Below, piece by piece: positions 1 through 11,233 of a DNA stretch of 64,000 nt. Each line of letters opens with the position of its first letter. The first letter of the stretch is position 1. A program made the translations under genes and the position numbers. The DNA is taken from assembly GCF_037325665.1 (NCBI RefSeq), contig NC_090260.1:48716185-48780184 (forward strand), in the 5' to 3' direction. The stretch comes from Littorina saxatilis. Lineage: Eukaryota; Mollusca; Gastropoda; Littorinimorpha; Littorinidae. Below the pieces are notes generated by a model. It was not told the DNA's origin. It saw only the letters and a program-made list of their open reading frames with translations, and made no database searches.

Positions 1-3000
1 CAGCTGGGCCAGGTATGGGCAAGTTATATATCAGCTGGGCCAGGTCTGGGCAAGTTATATATCAGCTGGGCCAGGTCTGGGCAAGTTATATATCAGCTGG
101 GCCAGGTCTGGACAAGTTATATATCAGCTGGGCCAGGTCTGGGCAAGTTATATATCAGCTGGGCCAGGTCTGGGCAAGTTATATATCAGCTGGGCCAGGT
201 CTGGGCAAGTTATATATCAGCTGGGCCAGGTCTGGGCAAGTTATATATCAGCTGGGCCAGGTCTGGACAAGTTATATATCAGCTGGGCCAGGTCTGGGCA
301 AGTTATATATCAGCTGGGCCAGCTCTGGGCAAGTTATATATCAGCTGGGCCAGGTCTGGGCAAGTTATATATCAGCTGGGCCAGGTCTGGGCAAGTTATA
401 TATCAGCTGGGCCAGGTCTGGGCAAGTTATATATCAGCTAGGCCTGGTCTGGGCAAGTTATATATCAGCTGGGCCAGGTCTGGGCAAGTTATATATCAGC
501 TGGGCCAGGTCTGGGCAAGTTATGTATCAGCTGGGCCAGGTCTGGGCAAGTTATATATCAACTGGGCCAGGTCTGGGCAAGTTATATATCAGCTGGGCCA
601 GGTCTGGGCAAGTTATATATCAGCTGGGCCAGGTCTGGGCAAGTTATACATCAGCTGGGCCAGGTCTGGGCAAGTTATATATCAGCTGGGCCAGGTCTGG
701 GCAAGTTATATATCAGCTGGGCCAGGTCTGGGCAAGTTATATATCAGCTGGGCCAGGTTTCGGCAAGTTATATATCAGCTGGGCCAGGTCTGGGCAAGTT
801 ATATATCAGCTGGGCCAGGTCTGGACAAGTTATATATCAGCTGGGCCAGGTCTGGGCAAGTTATATATTAGCTGGGCCAGGTCTGGGCAAGTTATATATC
901 AGCTAGGCCAGGTCTGGGCAAGTTATACATCAGCTGGGCCAGGTCTGGGCAAGTTATATATCAGCTGGGCCAGGTCTGGGCAAGTTATATATCAGCTGGG
1001 CCAGGTCTGGGCAAGTTATATATCAGCTGGGCCAGGTTTGGGCAAGTTATATATCAGCTGGGCCAGGTCTGGGCAAGTTATATATCAGCTGGGCCAGGTC
1101 TGGACAAGTTATATATCAGCTGGGCCAGGTCTGGGCAAGTTATATATCAGCTGGGCCAGGTCTGGGCAAGTTATATATCAGCTGGGCCAGGTCTGGGCAA
1201 GTTATATATCAGCTGGGCCAGGTCTGGGCAAGTTATATATCAGCTGGGCCAGGTCTGGGCAAGTTATATATCAGCTGGGCCAGGTTTGGGCAAGTTATAT
1301 ATCAGCTGGGCCAGGTCTGGGCAAGTTATATATCAGCTGGGCCAGGTCTGGGCAAGTTATATATCAGCTGTGCCAGGTCTGGACAAGTTATATATCAGCT
1401 GGGCCAGGTCTGGGCAAGTTATATATCAGCTGGGCCAGGTCTGGGCAAGTTATATATCAGCTGGGCCAGGTCTGGGCAAGTTATATATCAGCTGGGCCAG
1501 GTCTGGGCAAGTTATATATCAGCTGGGCCAGGTCTGGACAAGTTATATATCAGCTGGGCCAGGTCTGGGCAAGTTATATATCAGCTGGGCCAGGTCTGGG
1601 CAAGTTATATATCAGCTGGGCCAGGTCTGGGCAAGTTATATATCAGCTGGGCCAGGTCTGGGCAAGTTATATATCAGCCGGGCCATGTCTGGGCAAGTTA
1701 TATATCAGCTAGGCCTGGTTTGGGCAAGTTATATATCAGCTGGGCCAGGTCTGGGCAAGTTATATATCAGCTGGGCCAGGTCTGGGCAAGTTATGTATCA
1801 GCTGGGCCAGGTCTGGGCAAGTTATATATCAGCTAGGCCAGGTCTGGGCAAGTTATATATCAGCTGGGCCAGGTCTGGGCAAGTTATATTTCAGCTGGGC
1901 CAGGTTTGGGCAAGTTATATATCAGCTGGGCCAGGTCTGGGCAAGTTATATATCAGCTGGGCCAGGTCTGGGCAAGTTATATATCAGCTGGGCCAGGTCT
2001 GGACAAGTTATGTATCAGCTGGGCCAGGTCTGGGCAAGTTATATATCAGCTGGGCCAGGTCTGGGCAAGTTATATATCAGCTGGGCCAGGTCTGGGCAAG
2101 TTATATATCAGCTGGGCCAGGTTTGGGCAAGTTATATATCAGCTGGGCCAGGTCTGGGCAAGTTATATATCAGCTGGGCCAGGTCTGGGCAAGTTATATA
2201 TCAGCTGGGCCAGGTCTGGACAAGTTATATATCAGCTGGGCCAGGTCTGGGCAAGTTATATATCAGCTGGGCCAGGTCTGGGCAAGTTATAGATCAGCTG
2301 GGCCAGGTCTGGGCAAGTTATATATCAGCTGGGCCAGGTCTGGGCAAGTTATATATCAGCTGGGCCAGGTCTGGACAAGTTATATATCAGCTGGGCCAGG
2401 TCTGGGCAAGTTATATATCAGCTGGGCCAGGTCTGGGCAAGTTATATATCAGCTGGGCCAGGTCTGGACAAGTTATATATCAGCTGGGCCAGGTCTGGGC
2501 AAGTTATATATCAGCTGGGCCAGGTCTGGGCAAGTTATATATCAGCTGGGCCAGGTCTGGGCAAGTTATATATCAGCTGGGCCAGGTCTGGGCAAGTTAT
2601 ATATCAGCTGGGCCAGGTCTGGACAAGTTATATATCAGCTGGGCCAGGTCTGGGCAAGTTATATATCAGCTGGGCCAGGTCTGGGCAAGTTATATTTCAG
2701 CTGGGCCAGGTCTGGGCAAGTTATATATCAGCTGGGCCAGGTCTGGGCAAGTTATATATCAGCTGGGCCAGGTTTGGGCAAGTTATATATCAGCTAGGCC
2801 TGGTCTGGGCAAGTTATATATCAGCTAGGCCTGGTCTGGGCAAGTTATATATCAGCTAGGCCTGGTCTGGGCAAGTTATGTATCAGCTGGGCCAGGTCTA
2901 GGCAAGTTATATATCAGCTGGGCCAGGTCTGGGCAAGTTATATATCAGCTGGGCCAGGTCTGGGCAAGTTATATTTCAGCTGGGCCAGGTCTGGGCAAGT

Positions 3001-3644
3001 TATATATCAGCTAGGCCAGGTCTGGGCAAGTTATATATCAGCTGGGCCAGGTCTGGGCAAGTTATATATCAGCTGGGCCAGGTCTGGGCAAGTTATATAT
3101 CAGCTGGGCCAGGTCTGGGCAAGTTATATATCAGCTGGGCCAGGTCTGGGCAAGTTATATTTCAGCTGGGCCAGGTCTGGGCAAGTTATGTATCAGCTGG
3201 GCCAGGTCTGGGCAAGTTATATATCAGCTAGGCCAGGTCTGGGCAAGTTATATATCAGCTAGGCCAGGTCTGGGCAAGTTATGTATCAGCTGGGCCAGGT
3301 CTGGGCAAGTTATGTATCAGCTGGGCCAGGTCTGGGCAAGTTATGTATCAGCTGGGCCAGGTCTGGGCAAGTTATATATCAGCTAGGCCTGGTCTGGGCA
3401 AGTTATATATCAGCTAGGCCTGGTCTGGGCAAGTTATATATCAGCTAGGCCTGGTCTGGGCAAGTTATATATCAGCTAGGCCTGGTCTGGGCAAGTTATA
3501 TATCAGCTGGGCCAGATCTGGGCAAGTTATATATCAGCTAGGCCTGGTCTGGGCAAGTTATATATCAGCTAGGCCTGGTTTGGGCAAGTTATATATCAGC
3601 TAGGCCTGGTCTGGGCAAGTTATGTATCAGCTGGGCCAGATCTG
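1..3644. repeat. 31-bp satellite array, about 117 copies
   Basis: A 31-bp unit (core cagctgggccaggtctgggc followed by aagttatatat) repeats head to tail from the first base to about 3644, so the left boundary lies outside the window. Most units differ by 0-2 bases. Recurrent variants are ctgggc/ctggac, tatatat/tatgtat and ctgggccagg/ctaggcctgg, and the last becomes common after about 2780, which points to local homogenisation. Three units make 93 bp, so a frame free of stops in three units stays open. The long frames seen here (up to 565 codons) are by-products of this and not genes. The array ends abruptly in unique sequence. Confidence 0.97.
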
Positions 3645-4048
3645 AGATGCTTACACAAGGACTATCCTTTCAACAAAGTTTGATATGAAAACTCAAACAG
3701 CACTGTGTACATATACTGAAAATGTTTTATTTTGTTCTGTCCAGTGTATTTAACACAAAGTTCAATATTACAACATTAACAGGGATTAACAATCACTAAG
3801 TTATTGGATAATAATGTTTGTAATCATGTGTACATGTAGGCATAGCACTTTGAAATTCTCAGTCTTCACATCATGATTTTTGGACAAGTGTCTATTGTTG
3901 CCAAATCTTTTCAAGCAAGTAACATTAAAATGACTGGATGGAAGTTGTGATTACACATAATGTTCACCCATACCAATGTGAATGTAGGCTTTATCAAAAC
4001 AATACATACATTACAGTTACTGTACAAGTATTTTGGCTTAAAATGAAG

Positions 4049-4197
4049 TACAGTGGAACCCTTATTTTATTTTTTTCTTTAAAATGAGGGGGAGGGGGGG
4101 GGATGGTGTGAATTACAGAGCTAGAGGTTATTAACAGAAAATATGAGAAAACAGGGTCTTAAAAGGGAGGGGGTCTTAAATCGGGGGTTCCTCTGTA
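4049..4197. mobile_element. Small MITE-like element with terminal inverted repeats
   Basis: The left end tacagtggaaccc is the near-perfect reverse complement of the right end gggttcctctgta, with a purine-rich middle containing repeated gggtcttaaa. The 149-bp length, short inverted ends and lack of coding capacity fit a MITE. A related but weaker motif set (ttggaacctttc, taagaccctcc) occurs near 63255-63400. Confidence 0.55.
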
Positions 4198-4265
4198 TTC
4201 CATTGTTACCAACGTTTTGGCCTCTTGACATTCAGTTCTTGAACAAGTACATACTTTTTGTAGCT

Positions 4266-4388
4266 AAATCAAGAATTCATTGTGATACTAATTGTTTGTA
4301 TTCATGATTTCACAGTGTATTAATATATTAAATCAAGAACTCATTGTCAAACTGATTGTTTGCATTCATGATTTCACAGTGTATTAAT
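4266..4388. repeat. 59-bp direct tandem duplication
   Basis: The segment 4266-4324 recurs at 4330-4388 with about five mismatches. Both copies end in tttcacagtgtattaat. This is a simple local duplication with no sign of function. Confidence 0.85.
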
Positions 4389-4622
4389 TATTCGTTGTAA
4401 AAAGTGTGTATGTGTGTGTGTTTGTGCATGATGGAGAACATTAACAACTTTAAAATGGGTATGTTTAACTTCATGAGAATTTGTGTCTTTTCTTTTTGCA
4501 GTCTCCTTAGTCAACAGGTTAGTATGTATCAATTTACACAGTTACTTTCAGCAGTCTGTGACACTTTTACTCCTTTCAAAGACAAGGTGATGCCGAAAGT
4601 TCCAAGAGTGCCAGATTGAAAA

Positions 4623-4886
4623 TCAGGCCTCCACTTCACCTTGCTCTGCTTCAGACGCCTCATCAGCAAAGTCTCTGTACAGATATGTTTCAAGCAGAGC
4701 AGGTTTGAAATGGTTGTCAAAGAACACCTGTAATTTGTCAACCATGGCTGTGATGAAAACATCGTCTCTTGGAATGTTCAATGTCACCATATCTTTGAAA
4801 GTGTACACAACAAAATATGCCATGCTGACTCCCACACACAACATCTGACCCTGATGTTGGTAATAATAGTAGTGAGACTTTTTCAG
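4623..4886 (-). CDS. YqaJ-type nuclease domain, last exon (partial gene)
   Basis: The minus strand reads from a good splice acceptor (tttacag, ending at 4887) through about 87 codons to a TGA at 4623-4625. The peptide starts LKKSHYYYYQHQGQM and continues VSMAYFVVYTFKDM, then a KLQVFFDNHFKPALL stretch and an acidic tail. The aromatic run, the QGQM motif and the FVVYT strand match the C-terminal part of YqaJ-like (lambda-exonuclease fold) domains common in invertebrate genomes and in ISL2EU DNA transposons. Upstream exons are not visible because the adjacent DNA is a retroelement starting about 4 bp away, so the gene is either interrupted in its intron or is a remnant. Start unknown. The family call rests on recalled motifs. 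Confidence 0.5.
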   Translation of the reverse strand: MKKSHYYYYQHQGQMLCVGVSMAYFVVYTFKDMVTLNIPRDDVFITAMVDKLQVFFDNHFKPALLETYLYRDFADEASEAEQGEVEA

Positions 4887-4892
4887 CTGTAA

Positions 4893-6767
4893 ATGTCCAC
4901 GCGTGATGCTGCTCGTATTCACAAACATTACCATGACAGGAAGGCCAAACTTCGTACTTTTCTACCTGGGGATGAAGTTCTTGTACTCTTAACTGCTGAC
5001 AGCAACAAGCTTCTCATGTGCTGGAAAGGTCCATTCAAAGTGATGGAGGTGGTTAGCCCTGTTGACTACCGCATTGACCTCAACGGCAAACACAAGGTGT
5101 TTCACGTCAACATGCTGAAGAAGTATGAGAGACGAGTTTTGACAGCAGCTGTTGCTGTGGAAAGAGAGTTAAGTACTGGTCCAGTTCCTGATGACCAGGA
5201 AGTCTCAACGTTGATGTCTGACTCTGATCAGAAGGCAGATGCGTGTTCGGATCACGTCTTGGATCCTGTTTGTGCTGTCGCTGTGTTGTCTCCTGAAATC
5301 GAGGATGAGGTTGTCTTACCGACAATTCCTGCAGTTACGGGTGAATCTGTCATAGATGTTCACTACTCTGATGATCTTTCTCATTCAGGACGTACTGAAC
5401 TGGAAACCGTTTTTCAGGAATTTTCTGAACTTCTTACAGACAAGCCGGGAGTTACAAAAGATGTGGATGACCACGTCATTCCTTTGACAAGCGATTGTCC
5501 TGTATATAGGAAACCATACCCGTTGCCGTTTGCGTCTAGACAGACAGTTGAGAAGGAGATCAAATCCATGCTGGATTTAGGCGTCATAGAACCTTCGAAA
5601 TCTGCGTATTCTTCGCCTATTGTCTTGGTGGCGAAAAGAGACGGATCAGTTCGTTTTTGCATTGATTTCCGCGCCTTGAACAAGATCACGCATTTTGATG
5701 CCGAGCCGATCCCTGACCCAGATGAGTTGTTTTGTAGTCTTGCTGGAGCAAACTTCTACACGAAGATTGACCTTGCAAAAGGCTACTGGCAGATTCCGAT
5801 CAAGCCGGAAGATAGACATAAAACAGCTTTCCAAACTCCTCTTGGGTTGTTCCAATGGGTTAAAATGCCATTTGGACTGGTCTCAGCTCCAGCAACTTTT
5901 GCTCGGATGATGCGTAAGCTAAATCTTGCAGAGAACTCAGCAGTCAACTTTTACGATGACATTCTCATTGCTACGCAAACATGGTCAGACCACGTGAAGC
6001 AGGTTCGGGCTGTTCTGAGCAAGATGCAGAGATTTCGTCTCACGGCTCGACCATCCAAACTGTTTGCTGGGTTTTCTGAGTTAGAGTTTCTCGGACATGT
6101 TGTCGGTCGAGGATATCTCAAACCAGAGGACGGGAAGGTCAAGAAGATTTTGTCTGTGAATCGACCAACGACAAAGAAACAGGTTCGTTCCCTGATGGGG
6201 TTGTTAAGTTACTACAGGCAATACGTCCCTAACTTTGCAACCTTGACAGCTCCTTTGACGGATCTAACCCGAGACGATCACGGCAAAACTATCACATGGA
6301 CGGCAGAATGTGATTCTGCGCTGAAAGCTGTTCAGGAGGTGCTGTCTACCTTCCCTGTTCTTCTCTTGCCTGACCTGAGTCAAGATTTCGTTGTGAGAAC
6401 TGATGCAAGTCCGACAGGTTTGGGTGCAGTTCTAATGCAGGAAAAGGAGGGTCTTCTACATCCTGTTGCTTATGCGAGTCGAAAACTGCTTGATCGAGAG
6501 TCCAGGTACTCCACCATCGAACGTGAATGTCTTGCCATTGTTTGGGGACTCACAAAGTTCTCGCGCTACCTGCTTTGCCGGGAATTTGTCATACAGACGG
6601 ATCACAGGCCACTCACATACATGGCGTCATGTAGGCTCAAGAACAGTCGTGTGATGCGTTGGGTGTTGTCTCTTCAGGAGTTCAAGTTCGTTGTTCAGCC
6701 GATTGCAGGCCAGTGCAATCAGTTTGCGGATTTGTTGTCTCGATCAGTCTGTGATCAAACTCTTTGA
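4893..6767 (+). pseudogene. Retroelement pol fragment: integrase C-terminus, RT, RNase H
   Basis: A 624-codon open stretch. Residues 10-80 look like the integrase C-terminal GPY/F module (PGDEVLVLL, WKGPFKV, VNMLKKY). Residues 85-185 are a linker. Residues 200-390 are reverse transcriptase, with YRKPYPLP, FCIDFRALNK, the TKIDLAKGYWQIPI strand, KMPFGL and the catalytic YDDIL at about 354-358. Residues 425-495 are the connection region and 497-620 are RNase H (RTDASPTGLGAVL, TDHRPLTYM). The order of domains is the notable point. This is a surviving part of a broken element and not a host gene. The ATG at 4893 follows the junction with host sequence and is probably not a natural start. Confidence 0.85.
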
Positions 6768-6964
6768 ACAAGAAGAAAAATGGCCCTGGAAGTCAGATCT
6801 GTTTGTATAGGTACTGTATATACAAGTAGTGACGTTGACACTTTGAGTGGGACTTATTGTGTTAAAATGCAATGTATTATCATGGATGATAACATTTGTA
6901 TGGTGTTATCGAGTTAAGAAATGAGAAATCTTTTATGCAGCTTTCTACTTGAAGTGGGGGGCAT

Positions 6965-8059
6965 TGTCAGATATGACATTTATGGGTTTTATGTATGAAC
7001 ATGTATGTAATATGAGTACTTAATTAATGATGAAATGATGCTGTTATTAGTATGCATTAATTGACAGAAGTAGACTCGTATCGCGAAAAACATTATTATT
7101 GATTCGCATGCCTGTTGGACCATGATTATGGGGCCTGTACTGTTACCTGTAGAGCCGAGTCTCCACGCACTCACGTGCAACAGGTGAAAACCTGAATGTC
7201 CATTTTTTTGTAAGGTGAGCTGTTAGACTTGTGTCGCCAGTCACCTAAGCTGTAAGCTTCACTTGCCCATTGAACATGTAAGAGGCAAGTCGGGGAAGAT
7301 TCTTTGCTCGCGTGCTCAGGTAAATTATTTTTCATGATATGTTTTCGCTAAGGAACACTAGTATGTTTATGAATAAGCATTCTTCATATTCGCTGTTATG
7401 TTAACTTAAGTGTTCATTGTACTAGTTCTTAATCTGGATATTCTGAATAGTTGTTAATGTGTGGATAAATAACTCGGACATGGATGGGAATTGATATTAG
7501 TATTGACAGTAGTTATTTAAGAATTCGTGTGTGTGTGGTTGAATGTAGAGTGTAATTACAGCCCAGGGTGAATGATGAGTGAATTGCTGTGTGTGTTATG
7601 CCTATGGAAATACTGACTCAAGAATTACTTTCACAGGAGTCTTCCCAGAGACAGAAGATGGAATTCGCGAGAGCTTGTTTGACCATTCAAGCAGACGCAT
7701 GAAGAGATGAAGATGCACGAAGCAGAGCGACGTGATCTTAGCCGGACTTCACGGACCACGCCAGGAGTCGCCGCGTCGGCTGGGTGATGGAGAAACAGAT
7801 GAACTACACTACGCTGTTCTGGTGATGGGGTAACACATTAATTTACTCATCTAGAACCCTGGGCGTATTGTGTATATGTGTGTGAATCCTGAACGTTGAT
7901 ATAATGTACATGCTTTACCAGTGAGCTATATAAACATATTGAGCTCCACGTATTTTCTTTTATTGTCAGGAATGAATCGGAGGAGAATAACGAATGCGTA
8001 TAAATGAAATAGTAGCCTTCTGACTGACAGTCGGTATTGTAGATAATTCATTCCTGACA
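6965..8059 (+). repeat. Putative 3' LTR of the Gmr1-like element
   Basis: Follows a purine-rich tract (gaagtggggggc at about 6952-6963), as expected for second-strand priming. It starts TGTCAG and ends CTGACA, a perfect 6-bp terminal inverted pair, giving a length near 1.1 kb. A TATA-like tataaa is at about 7929. Near the right end a perfect 16-bp inverted repeat (attgtcaggaatgaat near 7964 and its complement near 8046) could form a hairpin. With no second LTR for comparison, the boundaries are inferred from ends and position only. Confidence 0.6.
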
Positions 8060-9215
8060 ATATATATACTGAGAACATAACGGACACTATCATCATAACT
8101 TTATCAGTTGATATCTGATACTTCATAGTTTCTTCTTTTTCTTCGTTCATGGGCGGGAACTCCCAAGGCTTTTACGTGTATGGCCGTTTTTACCCCGCCA
8201 TTCAAGCAGCCATACGCCGCTTTCAGGGGAAGCATGATGGGTATTTTCGTGTTTCTGTAATCCCCGAACTCTGACATGGATTGGAGTACATGATCTTTTC
8301 CGTGCGCACTTGGTCTTGTGCTTGCGTAAACACACAAAGGGGGATAAGGCACTAGCAGGTCTGCACAAAAGTTGACCGGATAAGTTGATCGGAGAAAAAA
8401 ACTACACACTTAACTCAACAGGCGTGGCCGGTGTGGATTGGAACCCTAGACCTGCCGCTCAGGAGGCCGGCATCTTATTCCCTAGGCCAATGCGCCCATC
8501 TGCTTCCAACAACAATTCATATCTTATACTTTATAATTGTCAGTCTCTGATGTGAGCCTCAGGTACCAGTTCGACGCCCAGGTGAGCGGGTTACGGGTGG
8601 TGTCGTGGATGATGACGGGGACTGTTTCAATGGTTACATATCTCTTCGTTACGGCTCTAACTTCGGGCAGTATTATCATCACTGTATGATTTCAGTTAAC
8701 ACCAAAATACTTGCGGTTACATATATCTATTTGCTACTGCACCAAGTTTGGATAGCTTACGATAACAATTCATATGTCATACTTTATAGTTTAGTTTTCT
8801 GTCTCCACTGTGTGGCCCAGGTACCGGTTCGACAGCCAGGTGTGCGGGTTACAGGTAGCAGGGAGGTTTAGATATTGCGTCACCTACCCCGGCCTCACCT
8901 ATCCCTATCGAGATAAGTCACGCAGAGGAATGTTTTTAAAACTGTTAGTTAGGTACCACGTCACGTATCAAAGTAGGGAAAATTAAGCTCCTTTCGAACA
9001 TCATGCATTTCGTGCTTTAAAAAAATATCGTGGACAGTGCGCTGAAGTCCGCAGCAATACCCAGTGTCGAAACTGCTGCTGTCATTGTGTGGGTGTCGCT
9101 GTGACTTGAACTTTTAGTTCGAGAAAAGATTTGGAGTTTTTTCTCTTATTCTGTCTGCCTGTTTCCTTTCCTCTCTCTCTTTTGGAAAATGTGGTGATGG
9201 ATGCACTCGTGCGCG
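8060..9215. other. Intergenic stretch with SINE head and a 253-bp spaced duplication
   Basis: No gene recognised. It holds a tRNA-like SINE head (8420-8500) and a diverged direct repeat: 8513-8605 (from caattcatat through ccaggtgagcgggttac) recurs at 8766-8860. A minus-strand open frame at 8104-8409 has no recognisable domain. The remainder shows nothing I can name. Confidence 0.5.
8420..8500 (-). mobile_element. tRNA-derived SINE head
   Basis: Read on the minus strand it resembles a tRNA gene: gcgcattggcctaggg (A-box-like), a variable middle, and gggttccaatcc (imperfect B box). The body and tail are not clear. Degenerate promoter boxes and lack of a full cloverleaf argue against a working tRNA gene. 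Confidence 0.55.
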
Positions 9216-9221
9216 CGGCAT

Positions 9222-9242
9222 ATATGTGTGTGTGTGTGTGTG

Positions 9243-9276
<34 letters not shown>

Positions 9277-9389
9277 AGTGTCTGTGTGAGTGTCTGTGTG
9301 AGTGTCTGTGTGTCTCTCTCTCTGTCCGTGTAAGTGTGCGTGTGTGTGTGTGTGTGTGCGGGTGTTTTTGTGTGCGAATGTGTGTATTG

Positions 9390-9423
<34 letters not shown>

Positions 9424-9543
9424 GTTTGTGTGTTTTAATGACTTTCTGCGTGTGTGTTTCTCTGTCTGTTTGTTTGTCTGTCTGTTTGTCTGTCTGTCTG
9501 TAAATGAGTGTGCGAGTGTGTCTGTGTGCGTGTGAGTGTGTGT

Positions 9544-9582
<39 letters not shown>

Positions 9583-9600
9583 GGTGTGTGCGTGCGTACG
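9222..9600. repeat. (TG)n and (CTGT)n compound microsatellite
   Basis: Long TG dinucleotide tract with interspersed (GTGA), (CTGT) and (TTTG) runs. With the (CA)n tract at 9734-9984, about 130 bp away, it forms a large inverted simple repeat that could fold back. Cys/Val- and His/Thr-rich frames here are not genes. Confidence 0.97.
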
Positions 9601-9727
9601 TGCATGCCTCTATGTGCATCACTTGGCCATCACTTCAAATGAATTGGACGGAACATTACTTGCAGGTCGTTAACACAGTTTTTATGAAACAACACATTCT
9701 TGCAAGGCAGTTTTACTAACCATAATC

Positions 9728-9733
<6 letters not shown>

Positions 9734-9814
<81 letters not shown>

Positions 9815-9884
9815 GCACACACATTCACACACACACACACTCACACACATACACAAACACTAACACACACATATACATATACAC

Positions 9885-9915
<31 letters not shown>

Positions 9916-9951
9916 CACCCACACACACACACACACACCCACACACACACA

Positions 9952-9984
<33 letters not shown>
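9734..9984. repeat. (CA)n microsatellite
   Basis: Almost uninterrupted AC dinucleotide for about 90 bp, then interrupted AC with at, cc and gc insertions to about 9984. Complementary to the TG tract upstream. Confidence 0.97.
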
Positions 9985-10068
9985 GAAACAAGACACGTGG
10001 TGCACGTTTTTCGCTTTTTAAAGCTGTGGTCTATCTATGACCATCCAGGGCAACGCGTTTGAAAATAT

Positions 10069-10320
10069 AGAGCTGAGAATAATGTACAGAATTCTGTACA
10101 ATGAACGCTGCCTGAAACCCAACCGTTACTGCATGTATGAACTTGAAAGCTTCATTCAACGCCTGAATATTGCTTTGACAACTGAGTTTGCTCTCTCAGG
10201 GCTGAGCATAATGTATTGTCAAGAGAACAAAAGCAGAAACAAATATTAGCCTGTGCAGAGATTCGAACTTAAGACCTTGAGATTTTAGGGCCGATGTCTT
10301 AACCGCTAGGCCACACCATT
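10069..10320 (-). mobile_element. tRNA-derived SINE, minus orientation
   Basis: The minus strand starts with a tRNA-like head (ggtgtggcctagcggttaag as A box, gttcgaatc as B box), then a body with a gctcagccctgagagagc palindromic core and a 3' end near gtacagaattctgtac. The same family occurs inverted at 10873-11233 and in tandem at 10340-10482. It is a dispersed SINE and not a tRNA gene. Confidence 0.75.
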
Positions 10321-10339
10321 TTGCTCTGAAAAATTCCAG

Positions 10340-10482
10340 TTTGCCCTCTCAGGGCTGAGCGTACTGTATATTCAAGAGAGAGAGCGATGAAAAAAAATAA
10401 ACGCCTCTGCGGAGACTCGAACTTAGGACGTCGAGATTTCGTGGCTGATGTCCTAATCACTAGGTTACTGCGCCAATTGTTA
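10340..10482 (-). mobile_element. Second tRNA-derived SINE, head-to-tail with the previous copy
   Basis: Carries the same ctctcagggctgagc core and a tRNA-like head (gcgcagtaacctagtgattagg, with gttcgagtc as B box on the minus strand), diverged from its neighbours. The two copies stand head to tail in the same orientation, and an inverted relative follows after about 390 bp. Confidence 0.65.
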
Positions 10483-10872
10483 GAATCATGAAAACATATC
10501 AATCTGAATTCTTTTTTTTTTAATTCTTGAAGCAGCATGATTTATACTTCTATCTGTCTATTGTTCAGAAGTGAATATCATTATTCCTTTGATATTTGAT
10601 TTCAACTGCACAGGCTGAGCTTTGGAGTGAATCATTTACTGTTCTTCTCATTTTTCTTGCATGTTGAAAATAGAGATATCGCAGCTGTCGCACGGTGCGA
10701 GTGTCCTGTAGCATGGTGGCACATGTGTAAACATGGCTTGAGTTTCCGTGAAACATGTTTGCAAAATAAGGGCACATTTGACCGGCAGTTGGGGCGTTTT
10801 TTGCAACGCATGAATGGAAATTGAAGCATATAACGATATAAAAATATCAATGTTTATCTAATGGTCAACACT

Positions 10873-11233
10873 GTTGGTGTGGCCTAGCGGTTAAGACATC
10901 GGCCCTAAAATCTCAAGGTCTTAAGTTCGAATCACTGCAAAGGCTAATATTTGTTTCTGCTTTAGTTCTCTTGACAATAAAGTATGCTCAGCCCTGAGAG
11001 AGCATACTCAGTTTGCATAGCACAATTCAGGCGTTGAATGAAGCTTTCAAAGTCATACACGCAGTCTAGGTGGAGTTTCAGACCGCGTTGAATGAAGCTT
11101 TCAAAGTCATACACACAGTCTAGGTGGGGTTTGAGACCGCGTTGAATGAAGCTTTCAAAGTCATACACACAGTCTAGGTGGGGTTTGAGACCGCGTTAAA
11201 TGTACACAGTTCTGTACATGATTCTCAGCCCTA
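10873..11233 (+). mobile_element. SINE of the same family, plus orientation, with internal 54-bp triplication
   Basis: The head ggtgtggcctagcggttaag and B box gttcgaatc match the copy at 10069-10320 in inverse orientation. Its body contains three near-identical 54-bp units starting at 11031, 11085 and 11139 (gcgttgaatgaagctttcaa...), where the other copy has one. The 3' end gtacacagttctgtacatgattctcagc mirrors the start of the inverted copy. Confidence 0.75.

Larger units (their letters stand above)
3645..4622. other. Non-coding stretch with two small repeats
   Basis: No coding potential recognised. It contains the short inverted-repeat element at 4049-4197 and a 59-bp direct duplication (4266-4324 and 4330-4388, about 90 percent alike). 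The rest is AT-rich single-copy-looking sequence that may be the 3' untranslated or flanking DNA of the YqaJ exon that follows on the minus strand. Confidence 0.6.
4890..8059 (+). mobile_element. Gmr1-like Ty3/gypsy retroelement, broken, 3' part only
   Basis: Fossil LTR retroelement on the plus strand. The parts seen, in order, are the integrase C-terminal module, reverse transcriptase, RNase H, a short non-coding stretch, a purine-rich tract and one LTR. Integrase upstream of reverse transcriptase is the Ty1/copia-like order, and among Ty3/gypsy relatives it is the hallmark of the Gmr1 group, first described from deuterostomes. Gag, protease, the integrase core and the 5' LTR are not in the window, so the copy is broken. 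The remaining coding part is still open over its length, so it need not be very old. Only one LTR is present, so age cannot be estimated from LTR divergence. Confidence 0.8.

Noticed and set aside
15-2828. Long open frames (up to 565 codons) with a 31-residue repeat
   Set aside because: They arise because three 31-bp units equal 31 codons. Several overlapping frames are open at once and none has a distinct N- or C-terminus.
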